64,000 bases of DNA. Source: Rutidosis leptorrhynchoides (Eukaryota > Streptophyta > Magnoliopsida > Asterales > Asteraceae). The stretch spans positions 207,113,001-207,177,000 of the forward strand of contig NC_092336.1 in NCBI RefSeq assembly GCF_046630445.1. Direction: 5' to 3'. A program made the position numbers and the translations under genes. Positions 1-12,390 of this stretch are shown one piece after another. Every line of letters begins with the position of its first letter. Positions within the stretch are counted from its first letter, which is position 1. Under the pieces are notes generated by a model that had not been told where the DNA came from, searched no databases, and saw only the letters and a program-made list of their open reading frames with translations.

Positions 1-1062
1 GGCTGTAGTACGTCAACCTACACTACCGATTCCAGTACAAGATGCTTTTGTAATGGAAACTCTACCTAGACACTAGGAGTACAAGGTTGGCCTTGAGCTA
101 TGCATGTGTAGTCACTAGCATGTAAACATAGTAAACACACACTGAAGCACAACGGTTTTTGTAAGTTGTATCCCTGCTATGTATAGCCATGGAAACAGAT
201 GGCCTCAGCATTGCACTGAGTTGAGGGATTCTTTAGTTAATTCTTAGGAACTATTTGTTTAAAGACATAAAGGATTGGACCGTTAGGATAACCGAACGTG
301 TTCCAAGAGGTTACTTTTGTAACTTGACCGAAGGTATTCTTCATGGTTAAACTCTTTTAAGTAAGGGCCTAACTGATCTTTTACCAATCGTAGCGAAAGC
401 ATTGAAACACATCACGTCTCTAGGATAAGAGGTATTTTACGATCCTCTGTTATGCACACAAGAAAGTTTAGACCTTGTGGAATGTTAATGTGCCGCCTTT
501 TCCGAGCGCTCCTATTGAAGAGCCGCCCATACCTTGATGTAGTAATTATTAATGGACGTTGGTGGTTGAGGGCATTGCTGTCAATTCAGAATCACCAAAC
601 CTAGCGTAATTACCCAGTGACATGTCATCTGACAGGGACGTCTAGTTACAATATAACGAGTCTTAAGTCTTCGCTTATATACGAGTCATCATTAATAACT
701 AAGCAGAGTAACTAACGAAGTCAAGACATACACTTGTTTTAACCTTATTTGAAATACAAGTTTTATCTTTATCGCTTTCTTTATTCATTTGTTTGCCTTA
801 GTAAATAGAAAAACCCAAAATTATCCCAAACTACTCCTTAGTTAAATTAGTCTACTAAGTGTTTTATTATTGCAAAGGTTCGATTATGTTGTCTTCTTAA
901 ACGAACAACCCTAGACCATACTTTCCTTACTCACATGTAGGAAGGAGTAGCAGATTTAGGCCCCTCTATTATAAATTTAAATCAGTCAATCATCGATGTT
1001 GGCACTCGCTCTATCAATCTCGTTACACGACAAAGGAAATCGAATTTTTGGGCGATATCACA
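1..1062 (-). mobile_element. Possible LTR terminus cut by the window edge
   Basis: This kilobase has no coding region. Read on the minus strand it would begin TGTGATATCGCCC at 1062, which has the look of an LTR start, and the text is mixed-composition rather than AT-rich like its right neighbour. The partner LTR and the rest of the element would lie outside the window, so neither ends nor family can be verified. It could equally be ordinary intergenic DNA. Confidence 0.3.
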
Positions 1063-1074
1063 TACATACATACA

Positions 1075-1106
<32 letters not shown>

Positions 1107-1120
1107 ATATATATATACAC
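1061..1120. repeat. (CATA)n microsatellite running into (TA)n
   Basis: About eleven CATA units followed by a short run of TA and CA dinucleotides. It abuts the possible LTR end and the foldback element. Confidence 0.95.
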
Positions 1121-1139
1121 ACACATAGTGTTTTAATCA

Positions 1140-1755
1140 AGTGGAAAATACTTTTATGGGGGGAAATGGAGGAAAGTAACTTTTTTGTTTTTTTTTAATT
1201 TTTTCAAACATTAAGATCATACGAAAATATGAACATTTAAAAAAGACACTTTGTGATAAATGTTATTATATTGGTGGGAAAATGCTCGAAGAAATAAATG
1301 ACAACATGCATCATATGTAATGTTTTAATTAAAATTCTTTTTAAGGGGTTAGAAATTAGGGTTTGAAAATTAGGGTTTAGAATTTAGGGTTAAGGGTTTA
1401 GAATTTATGGTTTAGGGTTTAGAATGAATTTTTAACACGAAAGGTTTAGAGTTTAGGGTATTGGGTTTATGGACTAAACTCAAAACACTAAACCCTAAAC
1501 ACTAAAATCTAAATCGGGTTAAATTTTGAAGAAAAAAAAACTTCATATAAGATGAAAAATACTCTAATTAAAACATTACTCATGATGCATGTTATCATTT
1601 ACTTCTTCGAGCGTTTTTCTGCCAAAATAATAACATTCATCACAAAGTATATTTTTTAAATGTTCACATTTTCATATGATCTTAATGTTTGAAAAAAAAA
1701 ATTTAAAAAAATAAAAAATTTACTTTTCTCTTCCCCCAAAAAAGTGCTTTTCTCT
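1140..1755. mobile_element. Foldback element with about 200 bp inverted arms
   Basis: The left arm (about 1140-1345) and right arm (about 1535-1755) are reverse complements of each other over roughly 200 bp, with modest divergence; shared blocks include TTTCAAACATTAAGATCAT and CTCGAAGAA. The region between them is the telomere-like stretch listed separately. No coding capacity is seen. Long inverted arms with a short loop are typical of non-autonomous DNA elements (foldback or Mutator-type MITEs). I could not define a clean target duplication because both flanks are simple repeats. Confidence 0.75.
1335..1515. repeat. Interstitial telomere-like (TTTAGGG) degenerate repeats
   Basis: Many copies of TTTAGGG, TTTAGAG and AATTAGGG on the plus strand up to about 1470, then AAACCCTAAACACT in the opposite sense at 1470-1500. 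The switch of strand falls near the middle of the foldback element, so the motif itself is part of the inverted structure. TTTAGGG is the usual plant telomere unit; here it is degenerate and clearly not a chromosome end. Confidence 0.7.

Positions 1756-1758
<3 letters not shown>

Positions 1759-1784
<26 letters not shown>
1759..1784. repeat. (TA)n microsatellite
   Basis: Thirteen TA units directly right of the foldback element. Confidence 0.95.
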
Positions 1785-1789
<5 letters not shown>

Positions 1790-1792
<3 letters not shown>

Positions 1793-2740
1793 AATACTTG
1801 ATGCAATTTTCAATGATAGTTAAGACTCGTGGATTGTCACTTGAACATATAATTATCAAGAATAATGTGGAACTAATTTTCTATGGCTCAATAGAGAATT
1901 CAGGGAAAAATGGTGAAGAAAAACTAATATTTCTCAATCTTGTGAAAAGATAGTAATTAAACATTATCAAAAGAAAAGAAAAAAAAAGTCAAAGATCAAC
2001 TACCAGAAGTCATTATCTAAAATGAAGATTCTACAGATGATGAATTGGTCGCAAAAATTCTAAATGCTACTAAATTATCACCATCAGACATCAAAAAATT
2101 ATTGCAAGGCATAAGGAGATCTCCTTTAACATCTGAAAAGTCTCCTTCAACTAAAGACGAGTTATTTCAAGATGCTCAAGACTCATACGATGATCCTTAT
2201 GAAGATTAAATTGTTTTTGTAAAAACAATTGGTGTATATACCTTCTATAGGGCATTTCGTTTTTTATTTCAAGATTTTATTATTATCAAGAAATATATGT
2301 GTGTGTATAAAATTGTGTGAAATTATATAAATTATTATCAAGATTATTATCAAGTATATTGCAGGTACATTTCAAGAAGAATCTTTGAAAACCATAGTCA
2401 TTATTTACAAGTATTCTTCAACCATTATTTGAAGACAATTATTATATCAAGACAATACTTTGTCAAATTAGTCAAAAGGAAAAAATTATGTACTTAAAAT
2501 TTAAATGCAAAAAGAAAAACATTTAAAAGTTTTTCTTTCAACTTCAAGATGTTTCTTAGACTTTCAAATTATCATATTTCCAGATTCTTTGATTGATTGT
2601 TAAAAAATAATAAAAGTAGGTATTTACTTTTCAATCTTCTATGTCTATTTTAGTTAGTTGAAATACTTTTAAAGTTTCTATTATATTCAGTATTAATAAT
2701 TGTTAAGGTTGTCAAATTTACTTTTTTTTATTTATAAATC

Positions 2741-2742
<2 letters not shown>
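1790..2742 (+). other. Unrecognised AT-rich stretch with decayed coding text
   Basis: Around 1801-1950 and 2013-2208 the plus strand has codon-like text (for example the residues DDELVAKILNATKLSPSD and the acidic end DSYDDPYED before a stop near 2206), but not in one open frame. I do not recognise the family. A decayed element gene is the likeliest source. The remainder, 2210-2742, shows nothing but AT-rich DNA. Confidence 0.3.

Positions 2743-2795
<53 letters not shown>
2743..2795. repeat. (TA)n microsatellite
   Basis: About 26 uninterrupted AT units. Confidence 0.95.
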
Positions 2796-2799
<4 letters not shown>

Positions 2800-2875
2800 T
2801 GCACCAAATTACATGAAAATGTTAATTAATGTTCATATCAATAACACACATATGTTCATTACCACAAATTACATA

Positions 2876-3131
2876 CTCCCTCCGTCCCCAAATAATTGTC
2901 TTGTTTTGACTTTTTGAGACTTTTTTCTTCAACTTTGACCTTAAATATCCTTCTTTGTGATATATAATATTGAATGAAAGTTATAACAAATGAAAATACA
3001 TTCGAAAATAAATCTATTCATATATATTTCATCAAATATTCTATAGTAAAAACCAACAAATATTTAAAGTCAAAGCTTAATAAATTGACTTTGAAAAATC
3101 CAACAGGACAATTATTTTAGGACGGAGGGAG
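2876..3131. mobile_element. Stowaway MITE (Tc1/mariner type)
   Basis: The element starts CTCCCTCCGTCCCC and ends GGACGGAGGGAG, the hallmark Stowaway terminal inverted repeat, with TA on both sides as the target duplication (2874-2875 and 3132-3133). The inverted similarity extends inward over AATAATTGTC and its complement GACAATTATTTT. It is 256 bp and has no coding capacity, which is normal for the family; a mariner transposase elsewhere would have moved it. Confidence 0.92.
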
Positions 3132-3370
3132 TATTAAATTGTTAATTATATGAATTTGTTCAAATGTTTACAAACAAATATGCACATGTGAACGAAAAAT
3201 TATATATTTAATTATATAGATAATATATAAGTTTTTTTCAAACTATTTTATGTTCATTTTTACTCTCCATCAATATTTATGGGTGATTTAGTTTAGTCAT
3301 ATGTGAAAAACTTTGTAAATTAAAAGTTCTCGCAGTTCTCGTCCTTTTTATGGTTCTCGTTTGAACTTTT

Positions 3371-3373
<3 letters not shown>

Positions 3374-3454
<81 letters not shown>
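3374..3454. repeat. (TA)n microsatellite
   Basis: About 40 AT units, directly abutting the left end of the first copy of the 0.8 kb repeat. Confidence 0.95.
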
Positions 3455-3455
<1 letters not shown>

Positions 3456-3456
<1 letters not shown>

Positions 3457-4268
3457 AGCTCGTGCGTTGCACGGGTGTGTAAAAAAGCGTGAAAATGTAA
3501 TTTACAGTTCATATTGGTATGTAAATAGAGATAATAAAAAATATGAAAATATAAGAATTATTTAAGAGCCCGTGGTTTTGATAAATTTTAAAAATTCTTT
3601 TGAGTTTAAGAGTCCGTGGTGTTGACAAATTTTAAAAGTTCTTTTGTGTTTAAGAGCCCGCATGGTTGACAAATTTTAAAAGTTATTTTGAGTTTAAGAA
3701 CCCGTGGTGTTGACAAATCTTAAAAGTAGTTTTGGATGGTGTTATTAACTTAATGTCTACAGTTTTTTTCTCACCATTAAAATCTTTCTAATTATATATA
3801 AATTATAAACTACGTAATATTTAGAGAATATGTGAGTACATTGAAAATTTGTCATGGAACATAACGTTAGTAAAGTCTAAGTTATATTATTTTAGAATTA
3901 CTATATACAATTATTTTTTGAATAAAAGTGTAACCCGCGAGCTTAATTTTAGAAAAGTTTTTAGTCATTTCAGCAAAATAATTGTACTCGGGAGAGTCGT
4001 CATGTATAATTAATATTATAATAGTTATATATGTGTGTTCATAAATATTGTAAGAAATTAAACTGTAAATTTAAATCACTTCCATATTTATTGCTAAAAA
4101 GAAATGCTAGGTTGATAATGCGTCGAAGCTCCGTGTGGAATACAATTTATTGCGTTTAATTCGTATAAGTATTTTGAATTAAACAGTGATTGCGGTGGAA
4201 CCTAACTCGTGACGAACAGAAAGATAAATCCGTTAAAAAAATTTGGAGGATTTTATTTGGTGGGTTTA
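3456..4268 (+). repeat. 0.8 kb dispersed repeat, copy 1, bounded by (TA)n on its left
   Basis: This segment begins GAGCTCGTGCGTTGCACGGG right after a (TA)n tract and ends TTTGGTGGGT. It matches 4503-5301 along its whole length with obvious divergence and small indels. Inside, at about 3566-3725, lie four tandem units of about 44 bp built on GTGGTGTTGACAAATTTTAA. No ORF is present. Plant repeats with a GTTGCACGGG end that abut (TA)n tracts, such as rice Micron, are known to target TA microsatellites; kinship is inferred from layout only. The 110 bp from 4269 to the next (TA)n has no counterpart in copy 2. Confidence 0.75.
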
Positions 4269-4374
4269 TATTAAACAGTGAATTTTACTTTTTATATTCC
4301 TGAAGTTATCTTTTGTACCCCTGATAAATTACAAGTGTGAGGGAAATAATTGTAAATTTAAAGAAAAAACAAAA

Positions 4375-4378
<4 letters not shown>

Positions 4379-4452
<74 letters not shown>
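4379..4452. repeat. (TA)n microsatellite
   Basis: About 37 AT units between the two copies of the 0.8 kb repeat. Confidence 0.95.
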
Positions 4453-4453
<1 letters not shown>

Positions 4454-4502
4454 CCTTCACATTTTCTTCAGAGAGTGAATGAATTCTATTACTTGATAGA
4501 CA

Positions 4503-5299
4503 TGATGTAGTGTGTTGCACGGGTGATAAAAAAATCACGCAAAAAGTGTAATTTGCAGTTCATATTGGTATGTAAATAGTGATACTAAAAAATAGGAAAA
4601 ATATATATAAATTATTTAAGAGTACGTTATGTTGAACAAATTTTAAAAATTCTTTTGAGTTTAATAGCTCGTGGTGTTGGCAAATTTTAAAAATTTCTTT
4701 TGAGTTTAAGAGTCTGTGGTGTTGACGAATTTTAAAAGTTCTTTTAAGTTTAAGAGCCCATGGTATTGATAAATTTTTAAAATGATTTTGGATGGTGCTA
4801 GTAACTTAATGGTTACAATTTTTTTTCTCACCATTAATATCTTTTTAATATATAAATTATATACTATGTAATATTTAGAGTACATTGAAATTTATCATGG
4901 AACATAACATTAGTAAAGTATAAGTTATATTATTTTACAATTATTATATACAATAATTTTTTGAATAAAAGTGTAACCCGCGAGTTTACTTTTACAAAAG
5001 TTGTTAGTAATTTCAGCAAAATAATAGTACTCGGGGGAGTCATCATTTATAATTAATATTATAATAGTTATATTTGCGTGTTCATAAATATTTTAAGGAC
5101 TTAAACTGTAAATTCAAATCACTTTCATATTTATTGCTAAATGCTCCGTTCGTAGTGCATCGAAGCTCCGTTTCGAATACAATTTATTGCTTTTTGTTCG
5201 TAAAATTATTTTGAGTTGAATGGTGAAGGCGGTGGAACCTAACTCGCAGCGAACAGAAAGATAAATCCCTTAAAAAAATTTGGTGGATTTTGTTTGGTG

Positions 5300-5301
<2 letters not shown>
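4503..5301 (+). repeat. 0.8 kb dispersed repeat, copy 2, bounded by (TA)n on its right
   Basis: Second copy of the repeat at 3456-4268, same strand, beginning GTAGTGTGTTGCACGGG and ending TTTGGTGGGT directly against the (TA)n tract at 5302. The internal run of about 44 bp tandem units is kept (about 4618-4785) but the units have diverged. Divergence between the copies is much greater than between the LTR pairs elsewhere in the window, so the duplication is older than those insertions. Confidence 0.75.

Positions 5302-5351
<50 letters not shown>
5302..5351. repeat. (TA)n microsatellite
   Basis: About 25 TA units. Confidence 0.95.
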
Positions 5352-5945
<594 letters not shown>

Positions 5946-6264
5946 AAGATTTGGTGGAACAAAATTGAGGAGATCATAACGATATGTGGGAGTACTTAGT
6001 CACAAACAAGCATAACTCATTGATTCTCGCAAAGTTCATTCTAAAAACTTTGAATTACAACATTGAAATACTGAGCGAGTACTATTGAAATTACAATTGA
6101 GTTTGTTATATGATCATATACAAAATGGCAAAAATAAATCAATCGTGTACAAAACTAATGAACACATTGTGGTTGAATTGTACAAGCTTTCAAGATCAAG
6201 ATTCATATAAGCACAAAGTGACTATAGCTAATTAACACATTCAATCAAATGTACATCTTTCAAG

Positions 6265-7756
6265 TTATTTAACTGCATCGGGTGCTTGCGAACTAACCTT
6301 ATCTGCATTTGACTTTGACAATCTTGATGAGTCCCTACCCAATCTGTCCTTTGATTTCTTTTCCCGGGTTTTTTTTGGGACTTCTGGTAGGGACTCGTCT
6401 TGCGAATGTCGCCCCTCATCACCCCTGGTGTGGTTTCGTCTCGGTTGCCTTGATTTGGTTTGTGAATCAGGGTCCGGAGCATTTTCCACTGAACGATGAC
6501 GTCGATGTCTTGATTTTTGCTTTTCTTGCCGTTTTCTACGAGACACCTTTTGGCCTGAATCTGCAAAAATGTATCTCACAACATGATTATGGTTGGAACT
6601 ACTGGCTCCTAATGTACGAAATGTGTTTAATAGGTTAAAAAGTTCAACCCATTTGACCCATTTCCTTTTAAACAAATCTTTGTGGTCTCAAACAAGTCGA
6701 AAGTTGTCAAAGATGTATTCTTTGATAACTAAATAGATTGTATAGTTCCATGCATAATGCATTATAAATGCACTTAGGGTGACTTCCAACCCATATGGAC
6801 ACCATTCATAGCTAAATGGGTAGAAATAGCTACCTCTTGTGGTCTCCTTTCTCGTCCGTGGTATCAAATATTTAAATTATAAATGACTAACATAACACTT
6901 GAGAATCTCATTTGTAATTTTACATATATTTGGGATTCGTTCGGGCCTAAAAAAATATGATTGAAACCAACCTTCAGAAACCCATTCAGGGCCATCACTT
7001 GGAGCTTCCGATACATTTGATGATGTAGCTTGACGTTGTGAAGATGTACCAAACCCCTTCATCTGTACCAATCAACAAAATATGTGACATCAAATATTAT
7101 ACAACACAAATAAATAATATAATAATATTATATAATACGAAGATGTGATGTCATTATTGTGCAAAATTTAATGAACTCATAAAGGAAACTCAAGGAAAGG
7201 AATATAAAGATGCGACGGGGACCATCCATGTAAACTTTTCTTACTTCATAAAATTCGAAGATGCTACATCATCATTGTGCAAAATTTAATGAACTCGAAA
7301 CAATAATAAAAAAATAAAAAAATAAAAACTACATAGGCGGATCTACAAGGGGGCAGTTGCCCTCTCAAGATTTTTGATTTGCAAAAATGAATACCCTTGT
7401 TAAAAATTCACAAAATTGTTTGCAAAATTTGTCATAAAACAAACAATTCATATACATAAATCATATGGCATATGAAGGTCAATTAAGGTGAGTAACATAC
7501 CCAACTAGGAGATTCTTCGGATGTTCCATCACATCCGATATGAGCAACGTGCTTCACGTCTGTTGGAGCACCGATCTGTATTTCTTGTTTTTTCTGTTGA
7601 TCATCTGCTCAAAGCATATTCACAGTTATATTAACATAATAAACATGTGCTCGCGCATTAACCTAATTCTTGTGGAAGGAGAAATAGAAACTGACCGAAA
7701 ACTTGAGATATACATCTGAGGCTGTTAAAAAGACCTTTCACCTTATGAGTATTCAT
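6265..7756 (-). CDS. CRIB-domain protein, RIC-type ROP GTPase effector
   Basis: Four exons on the minus strand: 7696-7756, 7501-7604, 6972-7062 and 6265-6560, joined at GT..AG sites with the frame kept, giving 183 aa. Exon 1 starts MNTHKVKGLFNSLRCISQVF, the usual amphipathic start of short RIC proteins. Residues 29-44, IQIGAPTDVKHVAHIG, are a CRIB motif with I31, P34, H39, H42 and G44. The tail from about residue 86 is rich in K, R, S and E and of low complexity. RIC proteins bind the active form of ROP (plant Rho) GTPases at the plasma membrane and steer actin, microtubules and polar growth. The plant CRIB motif normally reads IGWDG after the histidines; here it is IGCDG, with C45 in place of W. 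Intron 2 contains transposon-like sequence near 7330. Family is firm; the exact member (RIC9/10/11 group) is a guess. Confidence 0.9.
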
Positions 7757-8126
7757 TTTTTAAGCCTGCATCAGATGATGAGGTCATATACCTTACGATC
7801 TGACCTCGTCCTCATATAATAACGTAAAATATAATATAAATACTTCAAGTTGTAAAAATGGGATGAAGCCAGGAAGAAGATAATAATGATGGAGATAACA
7901 GAAGAAGAAATCAAGAGGATTGAAAGATGGAAATGTATGCATGCATGAAGCATTAACCTTCTCCAATGACATATTATTGCCAATTCAAACTAGTGGACAC
8001 AATTTAGATGTAAAAAGGAGGTGGTTGAGATTTCCTTGACTTGTACTTAATTGAATATTTATCAACGCATTTAGAATCATATTTTATCTTTTGATTACTT
8101 TGTAACAAGGAATGTAACATATATGG

Positions 8127-8183
<57 letters not shown>

Positions 8184-8808
8184 ATCACATGATCATTTCC
8201 CAAACCATCACAAGATGCGTATTGATTTGGCATCATGATATCTTCACAAAACGTCTAACTGTTCAAACTTCACTAATAGCACATTTGGAGTAGCCAGGAA
8301 AATGGTCAAAAATAATCACAAAATAATTCGGTTAGGCATACTTGCCCTACCCTAGTAAAATCGAACAGAGAAACCTTTGTCCGTTTAATCAATTATTTCA
8401 AAACTAAAGTTAATCTAAGAATATATTTTGATCTGAAAAGTTTCCACAAGTTGGTAAATTAATATTCTTACTACATATATCTCTCATTTCACAGTCAGTT
8501 CATCCAAGTCCACCAAAGTTGGATTGGATCAGGTGGATATTCATCGGTCTTAGTGATGATTGACATCCCTGATTATATAGGCAGAACAGCAACAAATAAT
8601 TTTTCTCAAGTAGTAACAAGTAACAACTTCAAAAACTGGGGTCTAACCAATAACACTTTCATTACCAAGTAAAAAGATTATAAATATGTTTTTGTTGATT
8701 ACAAGTATATAGTTCATTGTAAAAGAAAGTACACATGAGTTTAGTTTCTTCTTTCATAGCATATCATCGACGAGGATTAACAAGCACAGCCGGCAATTTT
8801 ATTGGTCA
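7757..8808. other. Intergenic, RIC-type gene leader and GLTP 3' flank
   Basis: The right side of the RIC-type gene (7757-8000) should hold its minus-strand promoter and leader, but no clear TATA box could be fixed. A (TA)n tract lies at 8129-8180. From about 8590 to 8808 the sequence is likely 3' untranslated region of the GLTP gene. Nothing else is recognised. Confidence 0.5.
8129..8180. repeat. (TA)n microsatellite
   Basis: About 25 TA units in the intergenic space between the first two genes. Confidence 0.95.
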
Positions 8809-11207
8809 CTACTTTGCCTTCATCTCATCCAGACCAAGGCTAGCCTGTAAAACAGAGTCAAACGTCACATAAAACGATTAGAAGTATTTGCGATAAAAAT
8901 TTCCTGTGCACAAAACATGAATCAACATAAAAATGAAGCCTTTTTATGAGATGAACATACCAAGAATTTGTGGTTTTCCTGAAGAATTGGTGGGAAAGTT
9001 GCACAGAATGTTTCAATATCAGATTTGATGTCACCCTTCTCACCCAAAACAGCCATGAACTTCTTCCTATCTGGAGCAAGCTTCATCGCAACCTGTGAAT
9101 CGAATTTGAGGTAAACAAAAATTAAGTAAGAAGCATAAGGTATTAAGGATTAAAACTTAAGAATTTAAATTTGATGTTTAATAATAATAATAATAATGAA
9201 AATGTATAAAATAAGTACTTGGTTCAATTTTTCTGTACAAGACTAAAAACAATATTTTGTTTGTTTTTGGTGAAAAACAAAAATTAAATAAATAAAGAGG
9301 ACTTTTCATCAAGAAGATGAAGAGACCTAAGGATTACAACCGTTTTGAAACTCTAAACTTTGGAATACCAACAAACCACATTTGATCTAAGCTAGGAAAT
9401 TGAATATTTGCAAACAAATAAAACAAACAAACAACAAAATTGAAGTACCCATGAGGATAAATCATGTCATGACTAAACCTTTACAAGACTAAAGATATAT
9501 GCTGCAATTTCAACCCATTTAAATGAATATGGGTCAATTGAGGTTTTGTTTAATAGCTAGACAAACCGGTATTTATTAAAAAACTAGAATGTCCTATTTT
9601 GTATGCTATCGTTTGATACTGATATACAAATTGATTTAAATCATATAATACCACGAATGGACAACAATTCTGCAACTAGAAAGAGTTTTGATAAAAAGGA
9701 ATCGTACACCTATAAAGTGATTAGTCTATACCCAATAGATTCGTGTCACAGTCAAATTTTACGCGCTAAATGCTTACCGAGAAAGTTGAACTGGCTAACC
9801 AGCCATGGTATTTCTTCAGTGTTTTAGTATAAGCTTCTGAACAAACTTGTGACATGGCCCAATCTTCATGCTCCATCAAGTTACGGAATAATTCTACTAT
9901 AAAATCCATCGCCCTGCAAACATACAACTTCTGAGTTCTGAGTATGAGAGATGTTTTAAGTTTTATTGATTTGTGAAGAATCATATGAGTAGAAACGTTA
10001 GTGGTCCCCACCTAGTTAGCCATAGAAGACCATTGGTGCAACTTGATGATCCATCTGCTTTCTTGGCTTCAACCTCCACTCGAACCATACTGTATAGCTT
10101 CTCAAATTCCACTGGGTTGGATAAATATTTGTTCTCCAACCTCTGAAAGATGAAATGATTATACACAGTTTAGTTGTGTTTAAACTTAGGAAAATTGGAA
10201 AATGGGAAAATGGTAATTACAACAACGGATAGTAAGGATGATAATAGATAAAATGGAGTCCAAACTGTACACTAAACTTCTTAAGTTGTCTCACAAGAAA
10301 GCAGCATAACTATCTCAATGAGGGATTGACAACATTTATTCATCCCACATACAAAAAAAAAAAAAAAAAAAAAAAGCAAATGCAGGAGTAGATTAAAAAT
10401 ACGGCCAGCAAGGTTAAGATAATATATTATTTCAGCTATAAAAAATAATGTAAAATCATGAATGGAAGAATAATGTGAATGTCCATCAAGAAGATGTATA
10501 AAGAGTACTTACTGTTATATTACCACCAACATCAGTTTTGACAAGAGCCATGGCTGCTCCAAAATTGTCTACAATCAGATAAGGAAACAGAATATAAGTC
10601 TCAACTTCTGAAAGCAACTTTTACACCATGCAAGAGAAAGACACATAGGGATGAAGTATTACATCAACAAAATTAGATGGTGATCACTGACCAGGGTCAA
10701 TATTCAACAGATTTTACTAATAGTCTACCCAAATTCAACATTAGAACTCTTTATTAGTTCCTTCTCTTATTAAAATCTATCCTATAGTCAGACAGCTTAC
10801 AGGTAGAGTACTGTTGTCAGGTTCTCAGATATGGACCACATTTCACTCTATCCAACTGACCCAAAGAGAAAACCTGAGTAAGAAACTAAACCTCCGACAG
10901 TGACACCTTTAACGATTTGCATCGGTGCAAAAAACATATATAGTGGTTATAGAAATGTAGTGTGACATGCAGTCATTTTGATAAGGATCGAGTGACATTG
11001 ATGGTATTTGGTATGATACTTACAACAGTGCGTAGAACTATAGAAGTGATGACAGAAAAAATGTTCATATATAAGAAAAAACATCATACCAATAACAGGT
11101 AATATCTGTTTGCAGACGTCCAAAAATGTCTTGGAAAGCACCTCTCCTTCATCAGACTTCACATGTTTCATTCCTTCTAAAGCAGGAGTAAACACTGTCC
11201 CTTCCAT
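8809..11207 (-). CDS. GLTP1: Glycolipid transfer protein
   Basis: Six coding exons on the minus strand (11090-11207, 10513-10568, 10012-10142, 9778-9913, 8961-9092, 8809-8844) with GT..AG borders and frame kept; 202 aa, the usual plant GLTP1 length. The start MEGTVFTPALEGMKHVKSDE and the end ASLGLDEMKAK match plant GLTP1 closely. The lipid headgroup site is intact: D52 and N56 in VKTDVGGNIT, W99 in GLLWLTR and H138 in KKYHGW correspond to D48, N52, W96 and H140 of human GLTP. The fold is an all-helical two-layer sandwich that carries a glycosphingolipid between membranes in the cytosol without energy input. The sequence has no signal peptide. The start is set by homology and by the upstream leader intron, which ends 17 nt before the ATG. 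Nothing in it looks damaged. Confidence 0.95.
10353..10375. repeat. Poly(A) run in GLTP intron
   Basis: Twenty-odd A residues on the plus strand within the intron between coding exons 2 and 3. Confidence 0.95.
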
Positions 11208-11224
11208 CTTATGATTTTTGATTA

Positions 11225-12292
11225 CTGCATCAGTAAAGTACTAAGTATTACATAAGATAAATACTTGAAATGTACTTTTAGCCATACGCTTCAAGATAAA
11301 AATGCAAAAACATAACATTATACCAACTATGCTTGCTATTATGTATAGTAAGCACACTTGATTATGGAATAAATAAACGATTTCACTAGTCCTTAAGTCA
11401 CTATTATAATCACTAAACAACATTTTGGAACGGAAGAGCCTAAACATCGACCGAAATCTGTATCACGCAATGATTATCTCACCTAATAAGAAAACTAAAT
11501 TCAGATCTAACTAGATCACCGAAGGAATAGAAAAAAATCGAACTAATATTATACATGTAGATTAATAGCAACAATAGAAACAATAATGTAGATCATAATT
11601 CGTAGGCGTGAAAACAGATTCGCTTGCACCAATGCAGAAATCATCATAATATGGTAATCACAATTCAATCTATAACCCTAGGTTCACAAAAATTATGAAA
11701 TGATAGTTTAAATTGTGCACAAAATCTGAAGTAGATCTCAAACGCACAACCGATTTATCGATAGATAGATCGTTATTAATATCTTACTTATAACTATTAT
11801 AAGTATCATCTTTCATCACTAATCCTAATATCACTATTATAATTACTAAACAGCATTTGGAAAGGAAGTACCTACACATCATCACATCAATCGAAATCTG
11901 TATAACGAAATGAGTGATTACATTTTCTAGAAAGGAAATTATTATCAACTATAACTAGATCACAAAAAAGAATTACAAAATCAAACTAAAATACATGCAA
12001 ATTTTAGTAGCAACAACAGAAACAAAAACCAGATCACAACTCGCAGACATGAGATTAGCTTGCACAGATGCAGAAATATTCATAAATATAATAATTATAA
12101 TTAGATCTATCAACCTAGATGCACAACAATTATGAAATTACAGTTCAAAATTGTGCGCTAAATGTGAACTAGATCTAAAATGCACAACGGATTGATCGAT
12201 AGAGGATAGATACATCATTATTATAATAATACGTATACATATAATTATTCTACAATATAAATTTGATTCTGTGAATTAAGTTTATATTTTAC
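11225..12292 (-). other. Leader intron of the GLTP gene
   Basis: On the minus strand a donor GTAAAATAT follows CAGAAAAAG at 12293, and an acceptor GATGCAG ends at 11225, leaving 17 nt before the ATG. The span of about 1.07 kb has no ORF. Plant housekeeping genes often have a long first intron in the leader that raises expression. Inferred from splice signals and from the TATA box at the proper distance upstream. Confidence 0.65.
11397..12220. repeat. Tandem duplication of about 0.4 kb inside the GLTP leader intron
   Basis: Segments 11397-11778 and 11831-12220 align along their length with substitutions and small indels. Shared blocks in the same order include TCACTATTATAAT, CGAAATCTGTAT, ACTAGATCAC, TTGCAC.ATGCAGAAAT, AATTATGAAAT and the ends with GATCGATAGA. 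The two copies have diverged well beyond the LTR pairs here, so the duplication is old and has been kept. Confidence 0.8.
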
Positions 12293-12370
12293 CTTTTTCT
12301 GTTGCAGGGTTTTATTGTTTGACGTTTGCTTTGAGTGAACGCTGTTATTTTGTTTCGTGTCAAGTCCTGT
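12293..12370 (-). other. Probable non-coding leader exon of the GLTP gene
   Basis: The stretch lies between the TATA box and the leader-intron donor on the minus strand. The start point is set only by assuming about 25-30 bp from the TATA box, so its right end is approximate. Confidence 0.5.
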
Positions 12371-12390
12371 AGCAAGTCCACAGCGATTCA

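Noticed and set aside
1335-1515. A true telomere or chromosome end
   Set aside because: The repeats are degenerate, change strand within 150 bp, and are flanked by ordinary sequence on both sides.
1801-2210. A host gene at the left of the window
   Set aside because: The coding-like text is in pieces, short and of unknown family, without splice sites or a promoter that would support a gene.
4329-4538. Open frames with Ile-Tyr repeats at this and several other places
   Set aside because: They run through (TA)n tracts and have no other content.
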